From Xanthobacteraceae bacterium (GTDB lineage Bacteria > Pseudomonadota > Alphaproteobacteria > Rhizobiales > Xanthobacteraceae), in contig JARLJA010000121.1 in assembly GCA_031291445.1 (NCBI GenBank), forward strand, positions 1 through 50,876: 50,876 bases of DNA. Direction: 5' to 3'. Positions 15,293 to 24,423 of this stretch are shown here, one piece after another. Numbering within the stretch: position 1 is the first letter of the stretch; each line of letters opens with the position of its first letter. The position numbers and the translations under genes were made by a program. The notes below the pieces were generated by a model that worked only from the letters and a program-made list of their open reading frames with translations, did no database searches and was not told where the DNA came from.

Positions 15293-18200
15293 TCAGTGGA
15301 AGTCGCGGGACGGCGGCAGGATGCGGACATTGCGCGGATGGCGATGCTTGGGCGCAGGCATGCGGCTCTGCTCCGCAGCGTCGCGCGGGTCGTCGAGATC
15401 GAAAGCCGGATCGAGATCGTCCCGCCGCCGCACCTCACCGGACAGCAGCAGCAGATCCGCCGACCGGTCGACCATCCGGTCCGCGACCAGGTGGACGACG
15501 CCTTCGGGGCTGCGCTGGATCCGGCCCTCGACCAGCAGCAGCCGCGCCCCCATCACCTCCTTGCGGAAACGCTCCATGGTCCGCGGCCACACCACGATAT
15601 TGGCGATGCCGGTCTCGTCCTCGAGGGTGACGAACACCACGCCCTTGGCGCTGCCCGGCCGTTGTCGCACCAGGACCACGCCGGCGCATCGAGTTCGCGC
15701 GCCGTCGGCCAGCGCCGTGGTGGCCTGACAGCTCCGCACGCGTTCGCTGGTGAAAGCGGAGCGCAGGAACTCCATTGGATGTCCCTTGAGCGACAGGCGC
15801 ACGGTCTGATAGTCGGCCACCACGTTTTCGGACCGCGGCATCGCCGGCAGCGGCCGGACGTCCTCGTCGGCCAGTTCGCGGGCGGTCGCGGCGGAAAACA
15901 ACGGCAGCGGCACGTCGTCGGGCAGGCGCCGGACCGCCCACAGCGCCGCGCGGCGATCGAGCCCGAGCGAGCCGAACGCATCGGCGTCGGCCAGCAGGAC
16001 CAGCGCGCGCTTGGGCAGCGCGGTGTCGCGGGCAAAATCCTCGAGCGAGCGAAACGGCCGGCGCGCTCGGGCCGCGACGATGCGCTGATCCCAGTCGTCA
16101 TCGGACCAGGTCTTGTCGTCGTCCACGTCGCGGACCCTGAAGCCGTCGATCTGGCGGAAGCCCAGCCGCAGCGCGTGATGCCGTCCGCACTGCTCCTCAA
16201 GCGTGTTCTGGCCGCAGCTGAAGGACACGTCGACCTCGCGCACCACGACGCCGTTCTTGCGCGCGTCGGCGACGATCTGCGCCGGCGCGTAGAAACCCAT
16301 CGGCTGCGAATTGAGCAGTCCGCAGGCGAACGCGTCGGGATGGGCATGCTTGAGCCATGACGAGGCGTAGACCAGTTGCGCGAAGCTGGCGGCATGGCTC
16401 TCGGGGAACCCATAGGTGCCGAAGCCCTCGATCTGCTTGAAGCAGCGCTCGGAAAAATCCCTCGGATAGCCGCGCGCCACCATGTTGCCGACCATGCGGT
16501 CGCGGAACTTGCCGAGATCGCCCATGTTGCGGAACGTCGCCATCGCGCGGCGCAGCTGGTTGGCCTCGCTGGGCGTGAATTTCGCGGCGACGATGGCGAG
16601 CTGCATCGCCTGCTCCTGGAACAGCGGCACGCCCAGGGTGCGGTGCAGAACCCTCCAGAGCTCATCGGGCTCGCCGTGCTCCGGCGACGGCGACGGATAC
16701 GCGACCGGATCGACGCCGTTGCGCCGCCGCAGATAGGGATGCACCATGTCGCCCTGGATCGGCCCCGGCCGGACGATGGCGACCTCGATGACGAGGTCGT
16801 AGAACGTCTGCGGCTTCAGGCGCGGCAGCATGTTCATCTGGGCGCGGCTTTCGACCTGGAACACGCCGAGCGACTCGCCGCGCGACAACATGTCGTAGAC
16901 GTCCTTCTCCTCCGACGGAATCGTCGCGAGTTCGCGACGCTCGCCCTTGTGCTCGGCGATCAGATCGAGCGACTTGCGGATGCAGGTCAGCATGCCGAGC
17001 GCGAGCACGTCGACCTTCATCATGCGCAGCGCGTCGATGTCGTCCTTGTCCCACTCGATGAAGGTGCGATCCTCCATCGCGGCGTTGCCGATCGGCACGT
17101 ATTCGTCGAGGCGGTCCTGGGTCAGCACGAAGCCGCCGACATGCTGGGACAAGTGGCGCGGAAAGCTGATCAGTTCGGCGGCGAAATCGACGGCGCGCCG
17201 GATCATCGGATTGGCGGGATCGAGGCCGGCCTGGCGGATCTGCATCTCGCTCAGGCCGTCGCCCCAACTGCCCCAGACCGTGTCGGCCAGCGCGGCGGTG
17301 ACGTCCTCGGTCAATCCGAGCGCCTTGCCGACGTCGCGGATGGCGCTGCGCGGGCGATAGTGAATCACGGTCGCGACGATCGCGGCGCGGTGGCGGCCAT
17401 AGCGGCGGTAGATGTACTGCATCACCTCTTCGCGGCGCGAATGCTCGAAATCGACGTCGATATCGGGCGGCTCGCGCCGCTCCTCGGACAGGAAGCGCTC
17501 GAACAGCACGTCGATCTTGGTCGGGTCGACCGAGGTCACGCCGAGCACGTAGCACACCGCCGAATTGGCCGCGGAGCCCCTGCCCTGGCACAGGATGTTC
17601 TGCGAGCGCGCGTAACTGACGATGTCGTGCACCGTGAGAAAGTAGTGCGCGTAGTCGAGCTTCTCGATCAGCGCGAGCTCCTTGTGCAGAATGTCGCGGG
17701 TCTTCTGATCGATCCCCTGCGGATAATGCTTGCGCACGCCTTCCCAGGTGAGATCTTGGAGATGCTGCTGCGCCGTCTTGCCCGGCGGCACCGGCTCGTC
17801 GGGGTACTGGTATTTGAGTTCGTCGAGCGAGAACGTCACCCGCGCGGCGAAGCGCGAGGTTTCCGCGATCGCCTCGGGGATGTCGCGAAACAGCCGCGCC
17901 ATTTCGACCGCGGGTTTCAGATGGCGTTCGGCATTGGCCTCGAGGCGCCGGCCGACGGCCTCGATGGTGGCCTTCTCCCGGACGCAGGTCAGGACATCCT
18001 GCAGCGGGCGGCGGGCGGGATGGTGATACAGCACCTCGTTGGTGGCGAGCAGCGGCACGCCGGCGGTGGCTGCGATCTGTCGCAGGCCCGCCAGCCGCCG
18101 CCGGTCATTGCCGCGATAGATCAGGCTGGCGGCGAGCCACACCCCGTCGGCGCCGCTTTGACGCAAGCGGGCAAGGGCCGCAAGCGCGGCCGCGGCATCG

Positions 18201-18607
18201 AAACGGTGCGGCAGCGCCAGCACCAGCAGTTGCCCCTCGGCGAACTCCACGAGATCGGACAGCGCCAGGCGGCACGCGCCTTTTTCCGCGGCGAGCTTGC
18301 CGCGGCTGAGCAGCCGGCAGAGCCGGCCATAGGCGGCGCGATCCCGTGGATAGGCCAGGATATCGGGCGTGCCGTCGCAAAACACCAGACGGGTCCCGAT
18401 CAAGAGTTTCGGCTTGTGGGACAGTTCGGGATTGTCGAGTTCGCTATGGGCCCGCACCACGCCGGCCAGCGTGTTGTGATCGGCCAGGCCGATGGCGGCG
18501 AGCCGCAGCTCGGCTGCCTGATGCACGTAGTCCTGCGGATGCGAGGCGCCGCGCAGGAACGAGAAATTGGTGGTGATGCCGATCTCGGCATAGGCCGGCG
18601 TGCTCAT
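15293..18607 (-). CDS. dnaE2: Error-prone DNA polymerase III alpha subunit DnaE2 (ImuC)
   Basis: C-family DNA polymerase of 1104 residues, the catalytic member of the SOS mutasome that performs translesion synthesis with ImuA and ImuB. The N-terminal PHP domain begins YAEIGITTNFSFLRGASHP. The polymerase active-site segment PDIDVDFEHSRREEV (about residues 378-392) has its Asp residues intact. NMLPRLKP, QEQAMQLAIVAAKFTP and the C-terminal OB-fold region (GVVLVRQRPGSAKGVVFVTLEDETG) are all recognisable. The protein ends after a short basic tail (HRHPRNVRILPPSRDFH) common in DnaE2. The ATG overlaps the imuB stop by 4 bp. It is controlled with imuA and imuB from the LexA box at 20967-20981. Confidence 0.97.
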   Translation of the reverse strand: MSTPAYAEIGITTNFSFLRGASHPQDYVHQAAELRLAAIGLADHNTLAGVVRAHSELDNPELSHKPKLLIGTRLVFCDGTPDILAYPRDRAAYGRLCRLLSRGKLAAEKGACRLALSDLVEFAEGQLLVLALPHRFDAAAALAALARLRQSGADGVWLAASLIYRGNDRRRLAGLRQIAATAGVPLLATNEVLYHHPARRPLQDVLTCVREKATIEAVGRRLEANAERHLKPAVEMARLFRDIPEAIAETSRFAARVTFSLDELKYQYPDEPVPPGKTAQQHLQDLTWEGVRKHYPQGIDQKTRDILHKELALIEKLDYAHYFLTVHDIVSYARSQNILCQGRGSAANSAVCYVLGVTSVDPTKIDVLFERFLSEERREPPDIDVDFEHSRREEVMQYIYRRYGRHRAAIVATVIHYRPRSAIRDVGKALGLTEDVTAALADTVWGSWGDGLSEMQIRQAGLDPANPMIRRAVDFAAELISFPRHLSQHVGGFVLTQDRLDEYVPIGNAAMEDRTFIEWDKDDIDALRMMKVDVLALGMLTCIRKSLDLIAEHKGERRELATIPSEEKDVYDMLSRGESLGVFQVESRAQMNMLPRLKPQTFYDLVIEVAIVRPGPIQGDMVHPYLRRRNGVDPVAYPSPSPEHGEPDELWRVLHRTLGVPLFQEQAMQLAIVAAKFTPSEANQLRRAMATFRNMGDLGKFRDRMVGNMVARGYPRDFSERCFKQIEGFGTYGFPESHAASFAQLVYASSWLKHAHPDAFACGLLNSQPMGFYAPAQIVADARKNGVVVREVDVSFSCGQNTLEEQCGRHHALRLGFRQIDGFRVRDVDDDKTWSDDDWDQRIVAARARRPFRSLEDFARDTALPKRALVLLADADAFGSLGLDRRAALWAVRRLPDDVPLPLFSAATARELADEDVRPLPAMPRSENVVADYQTVRLSLKGHPMEFLRSAFTSERVRSCQATTALADGARTRCAGVVLVRQRPGSAKGVVFVTLEDETGIANIVVWPRTMERFRKEVMGARLLLVEGRIQRSPEGVVHLVADRMVDRSADLLLLSGEVRRRDDLDPAFDLDDPRDAAEQSRMPAPKHRHPRNVRILPPSRDFH

Positions 18608-20223
18608 GCGAACAGCCCGTGCATGAACCAGTGGGGCAGCGTCGCCGGCCCCGCTTCCGCCGCGGTCTCGCGGCCGTAAAGCCCGTCGCGATAAAGCCAG
18701 AACCGCAGGCCGGCCTCGTCCTCGACGCGAAAATAGTCCCGCGTCAGCGCGCCCGTCTGCGGCCGCCACCATTCCATCGCGATGCGTTCGGGGCCCTCCA
18801 CCCGCGCCACGGCATGAACAGCGCGCCGCCATCGAAATTGCGCGGGCGGGCCATCGGGCACCTCGGCGATGACCTGGATCGGCTCCGGCGGCTCCAGCAG
18901 GCGCAGCGGCCGCCGCGGCGGTTCGGCGGCGTCGCGCGGCGGCCACGCCGCCTGCGCCGCGGCCGCAAGATGATGCTGCGCCGGTCGCGCGATCTCCGCG
19001 CGTTCCGGAATATGGCTGTCCTGCGGCAGATGGACGACGATGCGCCGGCTGCCGATCCGCGCCGCGATGCGGTCGATCAGCGCCGAGACCTCGTCGGTGT
19101 CGTGGGCATGGCTGTCGAGATCACGCTGCTCCTGGGTCACGTTCTCGACGTGGCTCGCGGCCAGCCGGATCAGGTCGAAGCCGAAGCCGGGATCGAGAGG
19201 ATCGGCGAGAGCCTCCAGCCGCTCGCGAAACAATCCTTGCACCGTGCGCGTTCGCGTCACCGGCCGGCCCGCCGCGACCGTGATCGCCCGCACGGCGCCG
19301 TCGGTGCGGAAAAAACTGGCCTCGAGGCGGCGCGCGCCCTTGCCATGACGTTCCATGATCGCGACCAGCCGATGCGCCAGATCGTCCAGGGCCGCCATGA
19401 TGGCGAGGTCGGAGGCGACGGGTTCGGCAAAGCGTTTCTCCGCCACGAAGTCGGGTGGCGGCTTGCGCGGCGAAATCGGCGCGTCGTCCTGGCCGAGGGC
19501 CTGCCGCAACAGCGTGGTGAAGGCGGCGCCGAACCGCGCGGTGATTTCGCCGGGCGCGCGCGCGGCGACGTCGCCGATCGTCTTCAGGCCGGCGCGGCGC
19601 AATCCGCGCGTGATCGCGTCGTCCGCCGCCAGGGCGGCGACCGGCAGGCGGCCGACCGCCGCGGCTTCGCCGCCGTCGGGGATCACGCATGCGGCGGCCA
19701 CCATCGCCACCGTGCGGGCACAAGCCGCGGTCCCCGCGATCGCGGCATGGACCACAAAACCCTGCCGGTGAAGCGCCTGGCGCAGGCTCGCCAGCAGCGC
19801 CGCCTCGCCGCCGAACAGGTGCGCGCATCCCGTGACGTCGAGGAACAGGCCGTCGGGCGGGGCCAGCGCGACCAGCGGGGTGAAACGGTCGCACCAGTCG
19901 GCGATCGCATCGAGCGCGCGCCGGTCGGCGGCCTCGTCCGCATCGAAAACCTGCAGCTCGGGACAGATCGCGCGGGCATTGGCCAGCGGCAGGCCGATCT
20001 CGAGGCCGATCGCCGCCGCGGCATCGTCGAGCGCGGTCAGCCTCAAGGCGTTGTTCCGCTTGCCGACCACCACCCAGGGTGTCACCGCGGGCGGATCAGC
20101 CGGCGCGCCGCCCCCCCGCGAGGGCGGATCGATGTCGCGCGACAGCTGGCGCCTGAGCCGGTCGGTGGGAAGGCGCGGCAGCCGCAAGCAGAGGATGCGC
20201 CGGTTCACGGAAAAGGCACTCAT
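18604..20223 (-). CDS. imuB: Y-family polymerase-like protein ImuB
   Basis: A 539-residue Y-family homologue that acts as the hub of the ImuA-ImuB-DnaE2 mutasome. The catalytic acidic residues of true Y-polymerases are lost: the first motif reads RILCLRLPRLPTDRL instead of the usual DxDAFFA form, and the SIDE-type motif reads PPDGLFLDVTG. It is therefore not expected to polymerise by itself. A QRDLDS sequence near residues 362-369 is a plausible beta-clamp binding motif. The C-terminal part (GRETAAEAGPATLPHWFMHGLFA) is typical of alphaproteobacterial ImuB. The start at 20223 is taken from the family N-terminus; the gene overlaps imuA by 128 bp. Confidence 0.94.
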   Translation of the reverse strand: MSAFSVNRRILCLRLPRLPTDRLRRQLSRDIDPPSRGGGAPADPPAVTPWVVVGKRNNALRLTALDDAAAAIGLEIGLPLANARAICPELQVFDADEAADRRALDAIADWCDRFTPLVALAPPDGLFLDVTGCAHLFGGEAALLASLRQALHRQGFVVHAAIAGTAACARTVAMVAAACVIPDGGEAAAVGRLPVAALAADDAITRGLRRAGLKTIGDVAARAPGEITARFGAAFTTLLRQALGQDDAPISPRKPPPDFVAEKRFAEPVASDLAIMAALDDLAHRLVAIMERHGKGARRLEASFFRTDGAVRAITVAAGRPVTRTRTVQGLFRERLEALADPLDPGFGFDLIRLAASHVENVTQEQRDLDSHAHDTDEVSALIDRIAARIGSRRIVVHLPQDSHIPERAEIARPAQHHLAAAAQAAWPPRDAAEPPRRPLRLLEPPEPIQVIAEVPDGPPAQFRWRRAVHAVARVEGPERIAMEWWRPQTGALTRDYFRVEDEAGLRFWLYRDGLYGRETAAEAGPATLPHWFMHGLFA

Positions 20224-20911
20224 GACAATTCCATTCCATGATCCACTGGCCGGTCTGGCCATGACGGTTGCGAATGAGCTGGGTCCTGATCACCGGTGCT
20301 CCCCATGCGTTCCAGGGCGGCGCCGGGGCCGACGGCGCGCTCTGCGCGGTCCATCGGGTCTCGGCCGTGCTGGCCGATGGCGCGGCCGCCGTCCGCAGCA
20401 TCACGCAGGCCACGCCGGAGGCCTGCGCCGCCAATGTCAGCTTGCGGCTGACGGACAGATCGAGCTGATGCGCGTCGCCCCACAGATCGAGCACCACGGC
20501 ACCCAAAGCGGCGCAGGCCAGCGCATCCGCCGTCACCCGCAGCGCCATCCCGGCATCCGCCGCCCGCACCAGCACGATCCGCCGCGGATCGAGTCCAAGT
20601 TCGGCGAAGCCGCTCATCGCAAGCGCACCGGCTTCCCGCGCGACGAAATCCTGCCACACCCAGAGCAGCGGCCGCTGCATGGCACAGCGCCAGGCCAGCC
20701 CCGCCGCGAAGCCGGTGGCCGAGGCGGCATGCCGGCTCTCCGGCGCGAACACCTCATGCACCGCGCCGCGCACCAGGCCGCCCTGCAGCACTGCGTCGGC
20801 GGCATCGTGGCCGAGCGCCGCCCGTTCGGCCGCATGGGGGATCCCCGCGCCTTCCAGACGCTCGATCGCCCCCCGCAATCTCGAAAGCGTGCCCGCACGC
20901 GCACTGCTCAT
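20096..20911 (-). CDS. imuA: Mutasome accessory protein ImuA (RecA/SulA-like)
   Basis: First gene of the SOS mutagenesis operon, 271 residues. It shows the RecA-like core without an intact P-loop (GLVRGAVHEVFAPESRHAASATGFAAGLAW, PLLWVWQDFVAREAGAL, LGLDPRRIVLVRA) and the RNRHGQTGQWIMEWN segment near the end of the usual domain. The last ~40 residues run in a second frame over the start of imuB and are Ala/Pro-rich. ATG 20911 gives the usual N-terminus; a TTG at 20944 with a GAGGAG box ten bases upstream is a real alternative. A LexA box sits 56 bp before the ATG. Confidence 0.9.
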   Translation of the reverse strand: MSSARAGTLSRLRGAIERLEGAGIPHAAERAALGHDAADAVLQGGLVRGAVHEVFAPESRHAASATGFAAGLAWRCAMQRPLLWVWQDFVAREAGALAMSGFAELGLDPRRIVLVRAADAGMALRVTADALACAALGAVVLDLWGDAHQLDLSVSRKLTLAAQASGVACVMLRTAAAPSASTAETRWTAQSAPSAPAPPWNAWGAPVIRTQLIRNRHGQTGQWIMEWNCHECLFREPAHPLLAAAAPSHRPAQAPAVARHRSALAGGRRAG

Positions 20912-20966
20912 ACGCCGATCCGATCCGAAAAGGTCAGCGCCCAATGGGCGTTGGCTCCTCTTGCTT

Positions 20967-20981
20967 GTTCATGATATGTTC
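20967..20981 (-). promoter_or_regulatory. LexA (SOS) box
   Basis: GTTCATGATATGTTC is an exact GTTC-N7-GTTC direct repeat (GAAC-N7-GAAC on the - strand), the LexA site of Alphaproteobacteria. It lies 56 bp upstream of the imuA ATG and 136 bp upstream of the divergent udgX ATG, so it should make imuA-imuB-dnaE2 DNA-damage inducible and could also act on udgX. Confidence 0.88.
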
Positions 20982-21116
20982 CATTAAAGGCCGTTGTCGG
21001 GGCAGAGTCAATGACGCCCCCAAAAATTTGAAACACAAGCTAAAACAATGAATTGAAGGATCGACTTGGCCACCGCTGCCGGCATCCTGACTCACCCACG
21101 AGAGAGGCCACCAGCC

Positions 21117-21725
21117 ATGCACGCCTCACCCACGACCGAGACCCTCGATCATCTCCGGCACGAGGCCCGTGCCTGCCGGGCCTGCCCGCTGTGGCAGGAC
21201 GCCACCCAGACCGTGTTCGGCGAAGGTCCCGCCCATGCCCCCATCATGCTGGTCGGCGAGCAGCCCGGCGACAAGGAGGACATCGCCGGCAAGCCGTTCG
21301 TCGGACCGGCAGGACAGGTGCTCGACCGGGCGCTCCAGGACGCCGGCGTCGATCGCGGCAAGGTCTACGTCACCAATGCGGTCAAGCATTTCAAGTTCGT
21401 GCCGCGCGGCAAGATCCGGCTGCATCAAAAGCCGGCCACGCCCGAGATCAATGCCTGCCGGCCCTGGTACCAGCGCGAGCGCGCGGCCGTGAATCCCGCC
21501 CTCGTCGTCGCGCTCGGCGCCACCGCCGCGCAAAGCGTGCTCGGCAAGATTATAACGATCGGCAAGACCCGTGGCCGGCTTCTCGACCTCGACGAAACCG
21601 CCAAGGCCCTGGTCACGGTACATCCGTCCTACCTGCTGCGCCTGCCCGATGCCGACGCCAAGGCGCGGGAGTATCGGCGGTTCGTCGAGGACCTCACGCT
21701 GGCGCTGCCGTTTCTGCAGCCCTAG
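21117..21725 (+). CDS. udgX: UdgX-type uracil-DNA glycosylase
   Basis: A 202-residue iron-sulfur uracil-DNA glycosylase of the UdgX group, which excises uracil and stays covalently bound to the abasic site through a histidine. Motif A GEQPGDKED is at residues 47-55. The UdgX-specific loop GKIRLHQKP (98-106) places His103 at the position of the covalent His in the mycobacterial enzyme. Motif B HPSYLLRL is at 169-176. Cys20, Cys23 and Cys114 are likely cluster ligands; the usual fourth Cys position appears to be occupied by His91 (KHFKF), which is my inference. An alternative TTG start at 21066 has a good AAGGA box. The gene is divergent from the SOS mutasome operon. Confidence 0.9.
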   Translation: MHASPTTETLDHLRHEARACRACPLWQDATQTVFGEGPAHAPIMLVGEQPGDKEDIAGKPFVGPAGQVLDRALQDAGVDRGKVYVTNAVKHFKFVPRGKIRLHQKPATPEINACRPWYQRERAAVNPALVVALGATAAQSVLGKIITIGKTRGRLLDLDETAKALVTVHPSYLLRLPDADAKAREYRRFVEDLTLALPFLQP

Positions 21726-21746
21726 TCGAGAACCGCCGGTCGGCCC

Positions 21747-22826
21747 TCACAGCACCTTTCTGACCCAGTTGTGCGGGTCGGGTGCACGTCCGTACTGGAT
21801 GTCGACGAGCTTCTTGCGCAGCGACATCGCCACCGGACCGGCGACGCCGCCGTTGATGACAAAATCGCCGTTCGTCGAACACACCTTCCCGATCGGCGAG
21901 ATGACCGCCGCCGTGCCGCATGCGAAGGCCTCCTTCAGCTTGCCGCTGGCGGCGTCGGAGCGCCATTGATCGATCGTGTAGGGCTCCTCGCGCACGCGCG
22001 TTCCGGCATCCCTGGACAGCGCGATGATGGAATCGCGGGTGATACCCGGCAGGATGGTGCCGAGTGGCGGCGTCAGCAGCGAACCGTCGTCGAACACGAA
22101 GAACACGTTCATGCCGCCGAGTTCCTCGACATAGCGGCGCTCGATCGCGTCGAGGAACACGACCTGGTCGCAGCCGTGGTCGATCGCTTCGGCCTGCGCG
22201 CGCAGGCTCGCGGCGTAGTTGCCGCCGCATTTCACGGCGCCGGTGCCGCCGATCGCGGCGCGCGTATAGGTCTGCGACACCCAGATGGATACCGGCGCCG
22301 GGCCGCCCTTGAAATAGGAGCCGACCGGCGAGGCGATGACGGCGAACAGATATTCGGCCGAGGGCTTCACGCCGAGGAAGACCTCGTTCGCGATCATGAA
22401 CGGACGCAGGTACAGGCTGCCCTCGCCGCCCGGTATCCAGGCGCGGTCGATGCGGATGATCTGCTCGACGGCCTTGATGAACAGCGCTTCGGGCAGCGGC
22501 GCCATGGCCATGCGCTCTGCCGAATCCCTGAAGCGCCGGGCATTGGCGTCCGGACGGAACAGGTTCACGCCGCCGTCCTCGCTCCGGTAGGCCTTCAGGC
22601 CCTCGAAAATTTCCTGGGCGTAGTGCAGCACCGCCGTGGCCGGATCGAGCGAGAAATTCGCGCGCGCCTCGACGTGCGCCCCGTGCCAGCCGTTCGCCTT
22701 GTCGTACCGAATGATGGCCATGTGATCGGTGAAAACCCGGCCGAAACCGGGATCGACGAGCCTGGCGGCGCGATCCTGGTCCGGGGTCGGCTTCGCCGCG
22801 GGCTGGATTTCAAATCTCAATGTCAT
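21747..22826 (-). CDS. ilvE: Branched-chain amino acid aminotransferase
   Basis: PLP-dependent class IV aminotransferase of 359 residues (BCAT group II, the longer type). It interconverts valine, leucine and isoleucine with their 2-oxo acids. Recognisable features are the N-terminal block FGRVFTDHMAIIRYD, EIFEGLKAYR, PFMIANEVFLGV, the PLP lysine in GTGAVKCGGNYAASL (Lys199), EELGGMNVFFVF and GTAAVISPIG. It ends RAPDPHNWVRKVL, standard for the family. It is a single gene on the - strand, with a 245-bp upstream gap that must hold its promoter. Confidence 0.96.
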   Translation of the reverse strand: MTLRFEIQPAAKPTPDQDRAARLVDPGFGRVFTDHMAIIRYDKANGWHGAHVEARANFSLDPATAVLHYAQEIFEGLKAYRSEDGGVNLFRPDANARRFRDSAERMAMAPLPEALFIKAVEQIIRIDRAWIPGGEGSLYLRPFMIANEVFLGVKPSAEYLFAVIASPVGSYFKGGPAPVSIWVSQTYTRAAIGGTGAVKCGGNYAASLRAQAEAIDHGCDQVVFLDAIERRYVEELGGMNVFFVFDDGSLLTPPLGTILPGITRDSIIALSRDAGTRVREEPYTIDQWRSDAASGKLKEAFACGTAAVISPIGKVCSTNGDFVINGGVAGPVAMSLRKKLVDIQYGRAPDPHNWVRKVL

Positions 22827-23070
22827 TCCGTTGCATCCTGCAATACGATCTAGAGCGCCAGTCCAATGGCTCCGACGTCGCGCAGAACCATATTTGGACA
22901 GGGCGGGGAGCGAAAGAGGGTCGGCCCCGCGCAGAACGCCGTCGCGGACGAGCGCGCCCGGACGTTCCGACGCACCTTCGTGCCGCTGATGTCTTATCAG
23001 GGCCTTGCGACCTACGTCTCTGCCCCAGATCGCCCCTCAAGACAAGCCGGCCCGATTGCAGGTTCAGGGC

Positions 23071-24246
23071 CTAGGCCGCGAGCATGCCCTCGACCAGCTT
23101 GATCCAGTAGGAAGAGCCGTAGACGATGGCCTCGTCGTTGAAGTTGTAGGCGGGATGGTGCAGTTCGGCGCTGTCGCCATTGCCGACAAAAATGAACGCG
23201 CCCGGGCGCGCCTCCAGCATGTAGGCGAAGTCCTCGGCCGCCATGATCGGCTTGGCGTCGGCCACGACGTTGGCGGCGCCCGCGATATCCGACGCCACCC
23301 GCGCCGCGATCTCAGTCTGCTCGGCGTGATTGACCAGGACGGGATAGCCCCGCATGTAGTTGAGATTGATGCGCGCGCCGGTGGTCTGCGCCACGCCGGC
23401 GACCACTTCCTGAATCCGGTGCTGGACCAGATCCCTGATTTCCGGCTTCAGCAGGCGAATGGTCCCGAGCAGATCGGCGGTCTGCGGAATCACATTGGTG
23501 GTATGCCCGGCGTGGAAGCTGCAGATCGAGATCACCGCCGACTCCAGCGGATCGACGCTGCGCGACACGATGGTCTGCAGCGCCATCACCAGCTGGGCGC
23601 CCGCCAGCAGCGGGTCGACGCCGCGGTGCGGCATCGCCGCGTGGGTGCCCTTGCCCTCGATCGAGATCTTGAGCTGGTCCATCGACGCCATCATCGGGCC
23701 CGGGCGGATCGCGAACGCGCCGAGCGGCAGGCCCGGCGCATTGTGCATGCCGTAGACCTGGTCGATCGGAAAGCGATCCATCAGGCCGTCCGAGATCATG
23801 GCGGCGGCGCCGGCGCCGCCCTCTTCGGCCGGCTGGAAGATCACCACCGCGTCGCCGGCGAAGTTGCGGGTCTCGGCGAGGTAGCGCGCCGCGCCGAGCA
23901 GCATCGCGGTGTGGCCGTCATGGCCGCACGCATGCATCTTGCCGGGGGTCTTCGATTGATACGGCAGGCCGGTGTCTTCGTGGATCGGCAGCGCGTCCAT
24001 GTCGGCGCGCAGGCCGATGCCGCGCAGGCCGCCGTTGCCCCCGGGCTTGCGCCCCTTGATGACCCCGACCACCCCGGTGCGGCCGAGGCCGGTCACGACC
24101 TCGTCGCAGCCGAACTCCCGCAGCCGCTCGGCCACGAAGCCCGCGGTCCGATGGACATCGTACATGATTTCCGGGTGCGCGTGCAGGTCGCGGCGCCAGG
24201 CCACGGTGTCGGGCTGCAATTCGGCGATTCGATTGACGATGGGCAT
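23071..24246 (-). CDS. M20 family amidohydrolase (hippurate hydrolase/aminoacylase-like)
   Basis: Metal-dependent hydrolase of 391 residues in the M20D/HipO group that cleaves N-acyl or N-aroyl amino acids. Metal ligands are seen in LRADMDALP, HACGHDGHTAML (residues 105-116), and FQPAEEGGAGAAAM with the catalytic Glu pair. The dimerisation domain carries GKGTHAAMPHRGVDPL and the last metal His is in ELHHPAYNFNDE. The start MPIVNRIAEL at 24246 gives the family N-terminus. It is divergent from the GMC oxidoreductase gene, with 177 bp between the two starts. The exact acyl substrate is not readable. Confidence 0.94.
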   Translation of the reverse strand: MPIVNRIAELQPDTVAWRRDLHAHPEIMYDVHRTAGFVAERLREFGCDEVVTGLGRTGVVGVIKGRKPGGNGGLRGIGLRADMDALPIHEDTGLPYQSKTPGKMHACGHDGHTAMLLGAARYLAETRNFAGDAVVIFQPAEEGGAGAAAMISDGLMDRFPIDQVYGMHNAPGLPLGAFAIRPGPMMASMDQLKISIEGKGTHAAMPHRGVDPLLAGAQLVMALQTIVSRSVDPLESAVISICSFHAGHTTNVIPQTADLLGTIRLLKPEIRDLVQHRIQEVVAGVAQTTGARINLNYMRGYPVLVNHAEQTEIAARVASDIAGAANVVADAKPIMAAEDFAYMLEARPGAFIFVGNGDSAELHHPAYNFNDEAIVYGSSYWIKLVEGMLAA

Positions 24247-24423
24247 ATGGCAGGCTTCCGCAGCAAGGCCGCCCCGGCAGCGGCTGGTTTGAGGGCCGAG
24301 CCTAACACGCTCCCGCAACGCCCCCAAGACGCGTAAGTCCCATGACCGCCGGCCGGATTGACGGGGCTCAAGGCGGAGGGCAAGCCTGCCGTCAACAATT
24401 CCCATGGGAGGAACAAGACGGCC

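Noticed and set aside
16376-18679. Open frame of 767 codons on the + strand inside dnaE2
   Set aside because: It is antisense to a firmly identified DnaE2; its composition (many Arg, Gly, His, Asp runs) is the usual shadow of a high-GC gene, with no recognisable domain.
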